Assembly: GCA_016946835.1 (NCBI GenBank)
Contig: JACVTC010000096.1
Span: forward strand, 663,994 to 727,993
Origin: Neocallimastix lanati (nom. inval.)
Taxonomy: Eukaryota > Neocallimastigomycota > Neocallimastigomycetes > Neocallimastigales > Neocallimastigaceae
Reading direction: 5' to 3'
DNA: 64,000 nt
A program made the position numbers and the translations under genes. The notes beneath the pieces were generated by a model. It was not told the DNA's origin, did not search any database, and was given only the letters and a program-made list of their open reading frames with translations. Position 1 is the stretch's first letter. Each line of letters opens with the position of its first letter. Shown one piece after another: positions 48,633 to 59,826 of this stretch.

Positions 48633-49359
48633 TGATATGGGCACAGATCACACACAATATTTTAAAAACACAACATTAAATATTATAAATAAATTTTTAT
48701 TAGTTTAAAAGTATTTTATAAATTTTTATTTTATTTTATTGTCGTCCTTTTTCAAAAGAAAGAAAATTTCTTCCTTTTATAGTTTTTTACATGAATCTTG
48801 AATTGAACATTAACATATACATTTATTTATATTATTCTATTATGAATGTTATTTTAATATTAATATATTTTAAAATTAACCTATTTTAAAGTATCTATTT
48901 TAAAATATAGTTGTATAATTATTAATGATTTATTTATATTTAAAATTTTAACTATCTATTCTAATAATGTTTTAATTTATCAATTAATATATAATTTAAT
49001 ATTCTTGTAAAATATTAATTTAATATTCTTGTAAAATATTAATATTATATTCTCATAAAGTTTATTATTGTAAAAAGAATACAGAAAATAATAATCTATT
49101 TTAGAGAAAACAATAAAAATAATAGTTAGTATTGTCAATCGATTTAATTTTATACAGAATTAAATATTTCTGTATTTATTTTATTAAAGACAATTTATAG
49201 ATAATTATTTTTATTATAAATAATTTTATTATAAATAATTTTTTTTTATTATAACTATTTTAATTTTAAATAATTTCATTATTATAAACATTTTATATTT
49301 TTTTCTTTTTATCATTCTTATATATGCTTATTTGAGGTAAATAAGCTAGTTCCGGATCA
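48633..49359 (-). repeat. 5' LTR of element C
   Basis: 727 bp. It carries a short duplication of TTTAATATTCTTGTAAAATATTAA near 49000-49030 absent from the 3' LTR, and otherwise differs by scattered single bases. Confidence 0.88.
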
Positions 49360-49363
49360 CTTC

Positions 49364-50329
49364 TGGTAGACTCGGGTTGATTCGTATGGATTTAAAATCA
49401 AGCAGGGGGGACGGATATTACCCTGCTTTGATTTTAAATAAAAAAAAAATTTTTTTTATTAAAAGTTATTTATTATTTATTAATATAAAATTTTATTATT
49501 TTAAAGTACACATATTTAATTTTTAAGAAATTGTTACAATATTTATATTTTTTTATAAATTTAAAGTATAATTAGTTGTTTATAATTTAAGTAATTTTAT
49601 AGAATTATTGAATTAATTTTATATCGATAATTCATTTTTGTTTTAATTTTTATAAATATAATAATATAATATTCAAATATAATTTAATTAAAAATAATTA
49701 TAAAATAAATATATAGAAAATAGTTTTACTATTTTCTTTGATATTTTTAAGTTAAATAAATTGTTTTTAAAGATTAATATAATAAATTTAATAATCTTTA
49801 ATTATTTTAAATAATACTTGTAATTATTTTCAAAAATAAAATAAAATTTTTATAATATTTAATTAATAAATTTGATAATATTTAAATAATAATTTTTATA
49901 ATAAGTAATAATTTTAATAATAATTTTTAATAATAAATTTAATTAATAATCTTAATAATTTTATAATAATATTTAATAGTTATAATAAATAAATTTTTAT
50001 AATAATATTTAATAATTTTAATAACTTTATAATAATAATAGTTTATAATAATTTTTATAATAATATTTAATTAACAATTTTAATAATTTAGTATCTTAAA
50101 AGTATAATTTTAATATTTACAATTGTATTTTAATATATACATATATTTAATAATATAACAATAAAGTAATTAATTAAAATTGATTTACATTATTTTCAAG
50201 TTAAAATTAATTTATATCAAAATAAATTAAATTTTATTATTAAGTTTAGGTTATCAAGAATATAGGAAAGTACAATTTAGTAAAGAATTATTAATAATAA
50301 AATAAAGGTTATTAATTCATTCTTTACCA
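49364..50329. repeat. Solo LTR of family B (B2)
   Basis: 966 bp, TGGTAGAC...TTTACCA, flanked by CTTC at 49360-49363 and 50330-50333. A U5-side hairpin TAAAATCAA-GCAGGG / CCCTGC-T-TTGATTTTA lies at about 49391-49436. Confidence 0.88.
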
Positions 50330-50333
50330 CTTC

Positions 50334-50751
50334 TGATACAAGATTTTTAACTTGTATAGGGATCAGGGTGTAATCTTATGCGTAAATACTTAATAAATTC
50401 TATAATAATTATACTTCAATAATAATCATTCACACAATAATTGAAATATGTCAATCTTTTATTATTATTATTCTTTATTTAATTTAAGTACAACCAATTA
50501 TGCAATTATTATTCTATTATAATCTATATAATAATATTAATTACTCCTCTAATTCAATATTATTATATAATTATCTCTAGAATATTATATACATATCTCT
50601 TTCTTAAATTAACTAACTAACTAACTAACTGTTTATTTATATTCTTTTAATATTATACTAACATAAAATAAACTATTTAACTTTAAAAACTATATTATTC
50701 TTACTATCAACAATTTTACTAATTTTAACTATTTATTAATATTTCGTATCA
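50334..50751. repeat. Solo LTR G
   Basis: 418 bp, TGATAC...GTATCA with 6-bp inverted ends, flanked by CTTC at 50330-50333 and 50752-50755. It contains an ACTAACTAACTAACTAACT microsatellite near 50611. Related in its ends to LTR J. Confidence 0.75.
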
Positions 50752-50755
50752 CTTC

Positions 50756-51678
50756 TGTTGAGGTTCGGGACAGAATAATAATAAATATAGAAATAAACAC
50801 TAAAATAAAAAAAAAATTAAAAATTAAAATATATCTTTTTTTTTAAAATATTTTATTTATTTATTTAATAAAAATTATTTAATTAAAAACTAAAAATAAA
50901 TTAATTTCTTTAATAAGATTATATTTTTTTCAGATTTTTTTTCTAAAATACAATTTTCTCATCTATTTATATTTTTTTTTATCGTTAGAAATGGTCAAGC
51001 CATTTCTTTAGAATATCTTAGAGTTACATGTTTGAATTGTATTTAAATTATAAATTCATAATCTATTCTATTATAATAAATAATTATTACATATTATTAA
51101 ATTCTAAACTATTTATTATTAATTGTAGTGATAATATATTTTAAAAATAATTTTATTACTTTTACAGAACTATTAGTAATAGAGTATTATTTAATTTTAT
51201 ACTATTTTTAAATAAAAGTATTTTAGATTATTATCTATTATTAATCTTATTATAAATAGGGTGTATTTTGGAAGGAAGTATTACTAATTTTAATGACAAG
51301 GATCATGGATTTAAGTAAAAGATTTTTAAATCATTATTAATTATATTAATTTTTATTAATAATAAATAATCTGTATTAGTAATATTTGTAAAATAAAATT
51401 TTCTTTAATAATAAAATATTGATAGAATAAATCATATTAATAAAACTAGATATTGATAATAATATTGATATTAATAATATAGTATTAATTTTAATAATAA
51501 AATATTGATATTAATAAAGAATTTATATTAATAATAATAAATTTAATATTAGTAATAATTTGGCAGTAATAGAACATAAGAAAGTTCCCCAAGTAAGGAA
51601 ATAAATAATTTAATTTTAGTGGTTAAGTTATTTTTATGAAAAATAATAAAATTAACATTATTTGTTCATTCCTTAACA
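50756..51678. repeat. Solo LTR F
   Basis: About 923 bp, TGTTGAGGTTCGGG...CCTTAACA with inverted ends. CTTC precedes it; ACACA separates it from LTR E2, so its right duplication is lost or altered. Confidence 0.65.
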
Positions 51679-51683
51679 ACACA

Positions 51684-52525
51684 TGTTATGGTTCGGGTTT
51701 TATTAGAATTTTTTATTTAATTATTTATTTTTAATATTTTTCTGTCTACATTTTAATTATTGAAAAACTTCACTTATTTATACTTTTTGAAAAAAATAAA
51801 TATGTAAAGCCTTTCTACATTTTATTATCATATTTAAAAAAAGATAATTTACTATTACTAATTACTTAAAATTTTATATTAATTTAAATTAACTAATTCA
51901 TAAGTATTTTTATTTTAATAAATTTTGTTTATATAATTTTATATTATTTTTCATATACTAAAACTAAATTATTTAATATATACGAAAAGTAACAAACAAA
52001 ATTTAAAAAGATTTTACAGAAAAATAAAGTTATTTTAATCAAGAATGTTAATATAATATTCTTATATTTTATATAAAATAAATTTAAAAACTATAATATA
52101 TTTAATATTTATTATTAATCAATTAAGATTTGATTTTATTTGTGGGAAATAAAAATATTAAATAATCAATTTAAAAATAAAATAAAATACTAAAAAAAAT
52201 TCAAGTTTAATATTGATACAATATATTAATAATATAATAATATATTTGAAAATAAAAATAAATATTAATATTGATAATAAACACTTTAATAAAATAATAA
52301 AATTTAAGGTTAAATTATAGATATTGATATTAATAATAAAAATATAGAATTATTGATAATATTTTAGAAACTTTTAATAAAAATAAAAAAAAAAAAAAAA
52401 TATATTTAGAAAATATTTTAGTATAGAAAATATAGTAAAGTAATATTAAGTAAAGAATAATATAATGGATTCTAAAGTAAGTTGAAATTCTAATTAATAA
52501 TCCATTATATGTTCGTTCTTTACCA
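51684..52525 (-). repeat. 3' LTR of element E
   Basis: 842 bp, TGTTATGGTTCGGG...TTTACCA on the plus strand; very close to 59827-60663. Confidence 0.88.
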
Positions 52526-52548
52526 AGATGCCCCCACTAAGACTCAAG

Positions 52549-55500
52549 CTAATCTATAGCTGAGTTATACTTTACTATATTTTTCAAATGAACATTACGA
52601 TTCATTTGAATCATAGTATTTGGGTCCGCAAGTGTTACGGTATTAAATTGTTTTTTTATTACTTTTAAAGGACCGACAAAATAAGGTTCTAATTTAGAAC
52701 GACTAAAATTTCGAACAAGAACTAAATCACCGATACTTATGTTTTTGGAATTTTTCATGCTATTTTTTTCTTCCCTTCGATTGGCCCAATATTTACTTGC
52801 GTTCTTTACATTTTCAGCTGCTTCCATGGTCCACCTATAATGTGAGATAAATTTTTCTAAAAGAATTTCATCTGAAGATTTATTCACTCCTTGTGTAGGT
52901 CTAGCAGCAATGTCGAAAGGCTGTTGATCCTCACGACCATAAATTAATTCGAAGCTAGAATGTTTGGTTACAGAATTCTTTGTAGTTCTAAGGGCCCACA
53001 AGGCTGAAGGTAATACCTCATCCCAGTCTTTATTTTCTTCACCAAGTAATCTCAATAATTTACCAATTTCTTTATTCCTATTTTCAACCAATCCATTACT
53101 TTCTGGGTGATAGGTAGTGGTAAATTTTACGTAAACATCATATAAATCCAGGAATATTTTAGTCATATCCGATGTGAATTGAACGCCATTATCCGTTGTA
53201 ATGACTTGAGGAACTCCATGTCTAGCGAAAACATTTATTAAAAACTTAATGATGTCCTTAGATGTAATATTTTCAGTAGGTTCAGCCTCCACCCACTTTG
53301 TGAAATAATCCACCGCAACAATGATATATTGGTTTTTATTACCAGTTTTTATTAAGGGACCAATAATATCAAGTCCAAGATGAGTAAAAGGGCCTTCAAC
53401 TTCTGTTGGAATGTTTTCGGTTGGTTCTGGATATGGCTGAGGGCGATTTAACTGACATTTTTCGCATTTTGAAATTATCCGTTTTATATCGTTGACCATA
53501 TCATTCCAGTAGTAACTTTTTCTAAGTCTTTGATATGTTTTATAATAACCTTCATGGCCAACATGATGTACTTCGAGAATTAATTTTAGTTTTTCATTTG
53601 TTTCGGTAACAAGTTTTCTATAATTATTTCCATCTATAAAATAATCTATACCATCAATCTTTGTAAATTTTTCTTCAATAAATTCTTTAATTACTTTAGA
53701 AAGTGAATCATTTTCATCATCTTTATTCGTTTTTTATAGCTAATACCTTTTGTTCTTTATCGTTCTTCATTCTAGATAAAGCGTCGGCTACTACATTCTT
53801 TTTACCTTGCTCATAGCGAATATCCACTTTTAGCATACTTGCAGTCAAACACCATCTTGTTTGTCGTGCATTATTCGGTTTCTTATTATTAAATAAACCT
53901 AGTAGAGGTTTGTGATCTGTAAAAACTATGGTTCTAAAGGGGCTTCCCATAATATAAGGTTTTAATTTAGTAATACAATAATATAAAGCCGTTCCTTCCA
54001 AATCGGTTATTCCATAATTCTTTTCTGCTTTGGTTAAGCTACGGCTAATGAAATGAATCTGGTGTTCTATTTCCGATTCGTCTTTCTGCAATAAAACTCC
54101 ACCAATACCTTCATATGATGCATCTGTTCGAATAATGAATTCTTTGGAAAAATCAGGATATTTTAAAATAGGAGCATTAATTAATTTTTCTTTTAATTTG
54201 GTAAAACTTTGTTTTTGTTCATTATTCCATTTATATTTTACGCCTTTTCTTAATAGCTTACAAAGAGGAGCTGAGGTTTGAGCATATTCATTTATAAAGT
54301 TCCTATAATATCCTACAGCACCTAAGAATGATCTTAACTCATGTATATTCGTGGGTTCTTTCCAGGCTTTAATTGCTTCAATTTTACTATTTTGAGGACT
54401 AAGACCCTTAGTAGAAATCTTGTGACCAAGAACTTCAACTTCCGTTTGCATAAAGTGACATTTTTCAATATTAATTTTTAATTTATGTTCCTTGAAGATT
54501 GCTAATACCTGTTTTATGTGTTGGATATGTTCTTCGACAGTTTTTGAATATATAAGTATATCATCAATAAAGTTGAAAACATATTTTCCGATTAAAGGAA
54601 ATAAAATTCTATTCATTTCCCGTTGGAAGGTAGCCGGAGCTCCAGTTAATCCGAAAGGCATAACTTTGAATTGGTAGTTGCCAAATTTGGTTGTAAAACT
54701 GGTTATTTCAACACTTTCTTCGTCCATTAGGATTTGATGGTAACCTGAGTATAGATCCATAGTAGTAAAGATTTTGGCACCATCTAGACTGTCAAATATC
54801 TCGTCAATATATGGAAGGGCATAAGAGTCTTTTTCGGTTAGATCATTCACCTTGCGGTAGTCCACACACAATCTCCATTTTCTATTAGCCTTTGGGACCA
54901 CAACAACAGGTGAAGACCATTCTGAATAAGATGGTACAACTAGCTTTTTCTTAATAAGTTTAATTAGTTCTTCTTTAATAATATCAGATTTAAATTTGGT
55001 TACCCTGTAACATCTTTGTTTAACAGGTTTTGCGTTCGCTTTCAAGTTAATTTTATGAGGTGCTAAGTCTGACGGGGTTAATTCTTCAGAAGATGTCGCT
55101 ATAATGTCCAAATTTTCTTCAAGTAATTTTACTATTACATCTTTATAATCTTTATAAAGACTTGCTAAAAATTTTTCATCATGGATATACTCTTGCGGAG
55201 ATAGACCTTCAAGTTTCTTTAATTCATTAGTTGTGTCTTCATCTTCAAGTATTTTCCTTACTATACATACTAATTTTTCTTCTTCTTGGGAATTATTATT
55301 AATAGGGGCTATAACGTCGAATAGTCCTTGAGAATTAAATTGACAAAAACTATATCTTATAGGATGGATAAAAAGATTGTGTTCTACTTGAGTTTGAAAA
55401 TTAATCAACAAATCATAAAATGGGTCATCATCATCAATTATTCGAAAATCTACTATCATTTTATAATCATTAATCTTAACAGGTATTCGTACAATGATTC

Positions 55501-56668
55501 CTTCCGAATACTCATCATTCTTAGTCGTTAAACGTATCCTTCCACGACTAATACCTACTTCTTCATAATTTTTAGGTAATTTCTCATAAAATTTTTTTGT
55601 GATAACATTGAGATTGCTACAAGAATCAATTAGTGCTTTACCAGGAATTTCATCTACTGTTACATCAACCATGGCAATATCTTCTTCTGAGGTTTCCTTA
55701 CTTTTGCTAATATAAGAGTGATCAATATTATTTACCAAAGTAGCAGCAGCAATAGTATTGTTTAATGCACCTATTATTTTCTTTTCAGGTTTTTCTAATT
55801 TTAATCCTTGACTTACTTGACTTCTGACTTTTGGAGAAACATTGAGGAGCTGACCGAAACTAATATTACACTTGGTTTCATTCAAATCTTGTAAAACATC
55901 ATATTCTTCCTGATCCTTACACATCTTGATGTTCCTAAGCGTTCTACTAATTGTTGCTTTTTCTTTAGGCTCTTGAAAATCTATGAGCTTCTGTAATGTA
56001 ATATTCTCATGACCTTCGTCATTAAGCTTTTCAGGAACTTCAATAACTTCCATTTCATTGATTTGTTTTGTTTTAATAATTTTATCGTTTTCATTATAGA
56101 TTAATTTATTTAATCGTTGATGCATTTTATCACTAGTAGTACTGATGCTATTTCTTTGTTTTGAAGAATCCAGACTTTGCTTTTCTCTTATAGTAATATT
56201 ATCCTCCCTTTCCTTCCTTTTTCCTTTGTTATTTCCAAAGTTAGCTCTTTCTTTATTTCGAATTTGTTTTTCTTTAGCTTTCTCAATATTTATATTAGGC
56301 TGCGCCATTATCGAAGGATGTAGTTGATTTTTATTTTTAACAATTATTCTATTTTCTATTTCTTTCTCTTTTATCTTTCTTATTGCAGGAGTTGTTATAG
56401 GGGTAGGATTATCTTTGAGACTTTTACGTTGTCTCTTTTCATTATTTTCACTAGTTTCATCGTTAGTCGTCAACTTCCTTTTTGTCGCACTAACTATAAA
56501 TTCTATATCATTCTCATTATCGGATTCTTTGTAAGTTTCATTAGTGTAGGAAGCATCTTCTTTTTCTTCCTTATTATAATCTTTTGTACTACTAGGAATA
56601 GATTTGTATTGTAATGAAGCTATTTTATTTTTATAGGGAGTGCTTCCTCTCCCTTTTAGTGGTTTAAA
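52549..56668 (-). CDS. pol: Element E pol polyprotein with one frameshift
   Basis: Pol starts in the -1 frame at the heptamer (LKGRGSTPYKNKIASLQY); the first ATG is at 56473. Order: basic N-terminal region (about residues 1-200), protease LIDSCSNLN (DSCS at 55627-55616), RT with WRLCVDYRKVN and catalytic FIDD (54571-54560) where most Gypsy enzymes have Y-x-D-D, and RNase H IRTDASYEGIGG to TDHKPLLG. At 53730-53735 a run of six A shifts the frame. Removing one A joins directly to the integrase zinc region (HHVGHEGYYKTY, CEKCQ). The integrase core has LDIIGPL, TTDNGVQFTSD and NGLVENRNKE, and the C terminus FVGPLKVIK to 52549. No chromodomain. Only the A run separates it from an intact pol, so a base-calling error is possible. 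Confidence 0.9.
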
Positions 56669-57549
56669 GATTTTCCACTATATAACCGTTTCTTATTTTC
56701 TTGAATAATTGCATTTAACTTAGGACAATTATACTGCAAATGTCCTGGATCGCTACAATAAAAACAGGCTTTAATGGTAAGATTTTTCATTTTTTTTGTT
56801 AAGTCCTCCAATTCGTAATCTTTATTTCTTTTTGGGCTTCTAACTTCATAATTCTCTCTTACTACCTTTCTGTTGTTTTGATAATTATTCCTGATATTTA
56901 TTCTTGGGTTGACAATTTCAGTTGAGTACTCTTTTGAGGGTCTCAAATTCATTACTCTATCAACCTTTTCGGCAATGTCAAACGCCCGATTTAAAGAAAT
57001 GTCATCCTTAAGGGAGACCCTTTTCCAAGCTTCTTCATTGTTCCTAAGAGCATCAATATAATTGAGAACACTGACTCGCTTCTTTCTTTTCTTATCTAAT
57101 TTCAAATATATGGATCGGAAACGAGTATTAAAGTCTTTTACTCGCTCATTTCTTTTAATTCTTAAGGCACGGAGCTCACGAAGTAACATATTCTGGTCTT
57201 CTTTAAGACCATAAAAAGTTTCTATTGCTTCTACAATTTCCTTTAAGGAAGGATATTCATCTTTTTTCTTTTCTTCTGAATCAGATTCTTCTTCTTCTTC
57301 GTCCTCACTTTCTGATTCAGAATCAGTACTGTAACTGTCAATTAAATCCTGGATAACTTCGCGAGGCTCTCCAGTAGACGTGAGTAAGCAGGCGGTAAAA
57401 ATCTTTTTGGGATCAGTAACTTCCTCAAGTTTTATCCATAATCGGATTTCTGATTCCCAAGATTTGATATCGAGATTTTCCTTTGAAATTTTCTCGATAT
57501 CTTTTAATTCTTTTTTTAATTCTTTAAAATTGATTTTATTTTCAGCCAT
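56656..57549 (-). CDS. gag: Element E Gag, intact
   Basis: Start chosen at 57549 (MAENKINFKELKKELKDIEK) because element B gag begins at the equivalent Met; an in-frame ATG at 57588 would add 13 hydrophobic residues. 297 residues: helical capsid part with RLWIKLEEVTDPKKIF, an acidic Ser/Glu stretch (about 80-105), the conserved LLRELRALRIKRNERVKDFN, and a zinc knuckle CFYCSDPGHLQYNC near residue 265. It ends SGKSLNH with the stop two codons after the slippery heptamer. Confidence 0.9.
   Translation of the reverse strand: MAENKINFKELKKELKDIEKISKENLDIKSWESEIRLWIKLEEVTDPKKIFTACLLTSTGEPREVIQDLIDSYSTDSESESEDEEEEESDSEEKKKDEYPSLKEIVEAIETFYGLKEDQNMLLRELRALRIKRNERVKDFNTRFRSIYLKLDKKRKKRVSVLNYIDALRNNEEAWKRVSLKDDISLNRAFDIAEKVDRVMNLRPSKEYSTEIVNPRINIRNNYQNNRKVVRENYEVRSPKRNKDYELEDLTKKMKNLTIKACFYCSDPGHLQYNCPKLNAIIQENKKRLYSGKSLNH
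56662..56668 (-). promoter_or_regulatory. -1 frameshift heptamer, element E gag/pol
   Basis: Minus strand T TTA AAC in gag phase, followed by CAC and TAA. The -1 frame runs FKPLKGRGSTP into pol. Confidence 0.8.
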
Positions 57550-57667
57550 TTGAAAATTTAAAAATGGTATTAATGCTATGATATCCAATTTAAAAATATG
57601 TTTACTTTAAAAATATATTTAATAACAAAAAAAAATAAATTTATCTTTGTTTTATAATAATATAATT

Positions 57668-57839
57668 ATGGACTCAGAAAACCCTCTGACAATCCAATTC
57701 TTTATTCCAATAATAATTCAGACTCAGAATCTCTCTCTGAAAATCTGATAAATTAATTCAGACTCGAAAACACCCTTCGAAAATCTGAAACTAAAAAAAA
57801 AATAAATTCAGACTCAAAAACGCAATTTGAAAATCTGAA
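57668..57839 (-). repeat. Four repeated hairpins with compensatory stems in the E leader
   Basis: Units at 57668-57696, 57717-57749, 57757-57789 and 57807-57839. Inner stems are TCAGA/TCTGA, TCAGA/TCTGA, TCGAA/TTCGA and TCAAA/TTTGA. Loops are 6-7 nt and differ. Outer stems are TGGA/TCCA in the first unit and TTCAGA/TCTGA(A) in the others. Sequence changes keep the pairing. They lie 120-290 nt upstream of the gag ATG. Confidence 0.85.
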
Positions 57840-58872
57840 GCTTTTTATTATGAATTTTAATGTTTATTATATTCTCTTAAGCATTAATACACAAAATATG
57901 TATATCTTAATCTTTTTTTTTTAAATTTATTTGTAGTAATAACTTCTTTATTTAATTTTATTTAATATATTTATTTCCTTTATTAAAATAATTAATATAA
58001 CATAAAGCAAATTGTATAAATACTTAAATAATAATAATAATGTATATTTATTTTTATTTTTATTTCTTTTTTGTATATATTTATTATTCTATTAATTCTT
58101 TGTTATAATATTTAATGAAATATTAAATAAAAAGTTAAAATACAAGCCAAACTATATAGTGTTGAACCATCAAATATATAGCTTGTTAACCCTTCTTACA
58201 ATAAGTCCCCTTAGCTCTTTATTGATAAGTTGATAATGTCGATTGTTAATTATTAAGAAACTTAATAAAAAGAAGGTAGCAATATTAAATTCTTTTTAAT
58301 TTGGCTAACTTATTGTTAGTAATAAAGAAGATAATAACGTATCCTTCCCAGTATCAACAAGATCAAAACAATAAAGTATTATGTGTGGGTGTTCAACTAT
58401 CCCGCGTAGAGAGTTGTAAGACAGCTTATTTATATTTTTCTTTTTAATTAAAATTTAATTAATTATATAAGAATAATAGAAAATTTAACACACAAAAAAA
58501 AAAATTTCAATTATAAAAATTTCAAAAAAAATTTAATTATATAAAATCATAAAAATAATACACTTATTTGAAAAATAATAATAATCTAATTTTATATATT
58601 CTATATATATATTGTACATGTATATATTAAAAAAATAAAATAAACTGATAAACATAAAAAAATTACAATTTATTATTTAGAATTATTAATATAAAAAAAA
58701 AAAAAAATTTATAAAATTTATTCTTATTAAAAAAAAAATTAAAAATTTGTACTACAAAAAAAAAATTTTTTTGCTTATTATTTTAATATTTATCATTAAT
58801 TAAAAAAAATTTTTTTTTCTTTTTTTTTTACATATATAAATCTATATCTATGATAATACTATTGGTTAAAAA

Positions 58873-58919
<47 letters not shown>

Positions 58920-59150
58920 TTTATTCTACACTAAAGAAAAATTTAATTTATTATTTATTAAAAAAAATTTATTAATGAAATATTTATTATTTTAATAAAA
59001 GGAAAAAAAAAATATATATATTTTTATTTTATTGCAAAAATAATAACAATAATAATAATAATAGGCGAACAAATTTATAAAAGCCTAAAATAAAAATAAA
59101 AAAAAAACTATATATTTTAACGTCACTTCGCAAGAATGACCAGGGTTTTA

Positions 59151-59167
59151 TCAGGGATCGAACCTGA
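59151..59167 (-). ncRNA. tRNA T-arm-like hairpin in E leader (copy 2)
   Basis: Identical to the hairpin at 30747-30763: minus strand TCAGG-TTCGATC-CCTGA. Not a complete tRNA. Confidence 0.4.
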
Positions 59168-59802
59168 CCCACCTCTTATTTTCTGCGCGAGTGAACAAAC
59201 TATCACCTGTTGAAGTGTGTAGTTGCCTTCAGCGTGAAGGTTTTATAGTTCTAGGGCGTATTTGCCTAATTGTCAAGGATTTGTTCCTTGAGATACTCGC
59301 GTTTACAATCTACAAAACCTTGCAAAATTGTAAATAAGAGTTTATGAAATTAATATCCTGCAAGCTAACACTGTCTTACTCGAATATTAACTTCGTAAAT
59401 TTGTTAACTTTTTATTATTTTTTTTTATTATTATTTTTATCTATAATCTATAATTAAATAAAGTTACTACAAAAACTAAAGTTTTCCAAAGTTTTTTTTT
59501 TTTTTTTTTTTTTTTTATGATAACTTTTATTATTATTAATATTAATATTAAATTATTAATTATTATTATTTAACAAAACTTATGGATAATCTGATAGTAT
59601 ACCCTGTCTGACGTGCAGCTTGCCTCTTCACGGCGTCATGCCACGAGGGTACCACGACTACTGTATTCAATATAAAATACAGCAGTCCAGAGCCTACTAG
59701 CCCAATTACTATGTAGGTTAAACTTAGCCCGGAAATCTATATCCAAGGCTTTGTTAAATAATTTAATTAATAAATAATATTAAATTTTATTTTTCTAATA
59801 TT

Positions 59803-59819
59803 CCCCGATATCTCCACCA
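59803..59819 (-). promoter_or_regulatory. Primer-binding site of element E
   Basis: Minus strand TGGTGGAGATATCGGGG, seven bases after the 5' LTR. It shares its first nine bases with the sites of C and D. Confidence 0.7.
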
Positions 59820-59826
59820 TAAATTA

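Larger units (their letters stand above)
41581..49359 (-). mobile_element. Gypsy element C, full length
   Basis: Minus-oriented: 5' LTR 48633-49359, primer site 48609-48627, hairpin-bearing leader, intact gag, -1 heptamer, pol with stops, polypurine tract GCGGGGAGATTC (42288-42299), 3' LTR 41581-42287. Outer flanks are TTTC and CTTC. Confidence 0.9.
57550..59802 (-). other. Element E untranslated leader
   Basis: No ORF across 2.2 kb. Near gag it carries four hairpin units (57668-57839, separate entry). 57840-59000 is AT filler with poly-A/T tracts and a GC-richer patch at 58145-58430. 59000-59802 is the conserved 5' part duplicated at 30590-31423, including the T-arm-like hairpin at 59151-59167. 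Confidence 0.7.

Noticed and set aside
41577-49363. Perfect TSD of element C
   Set aside because: Flanks are TTTC and CTTC, one mismatch; not counted as a perfect duplication. The same holds for D (TTAC/TTTC) and E (ACACA/AAAC).
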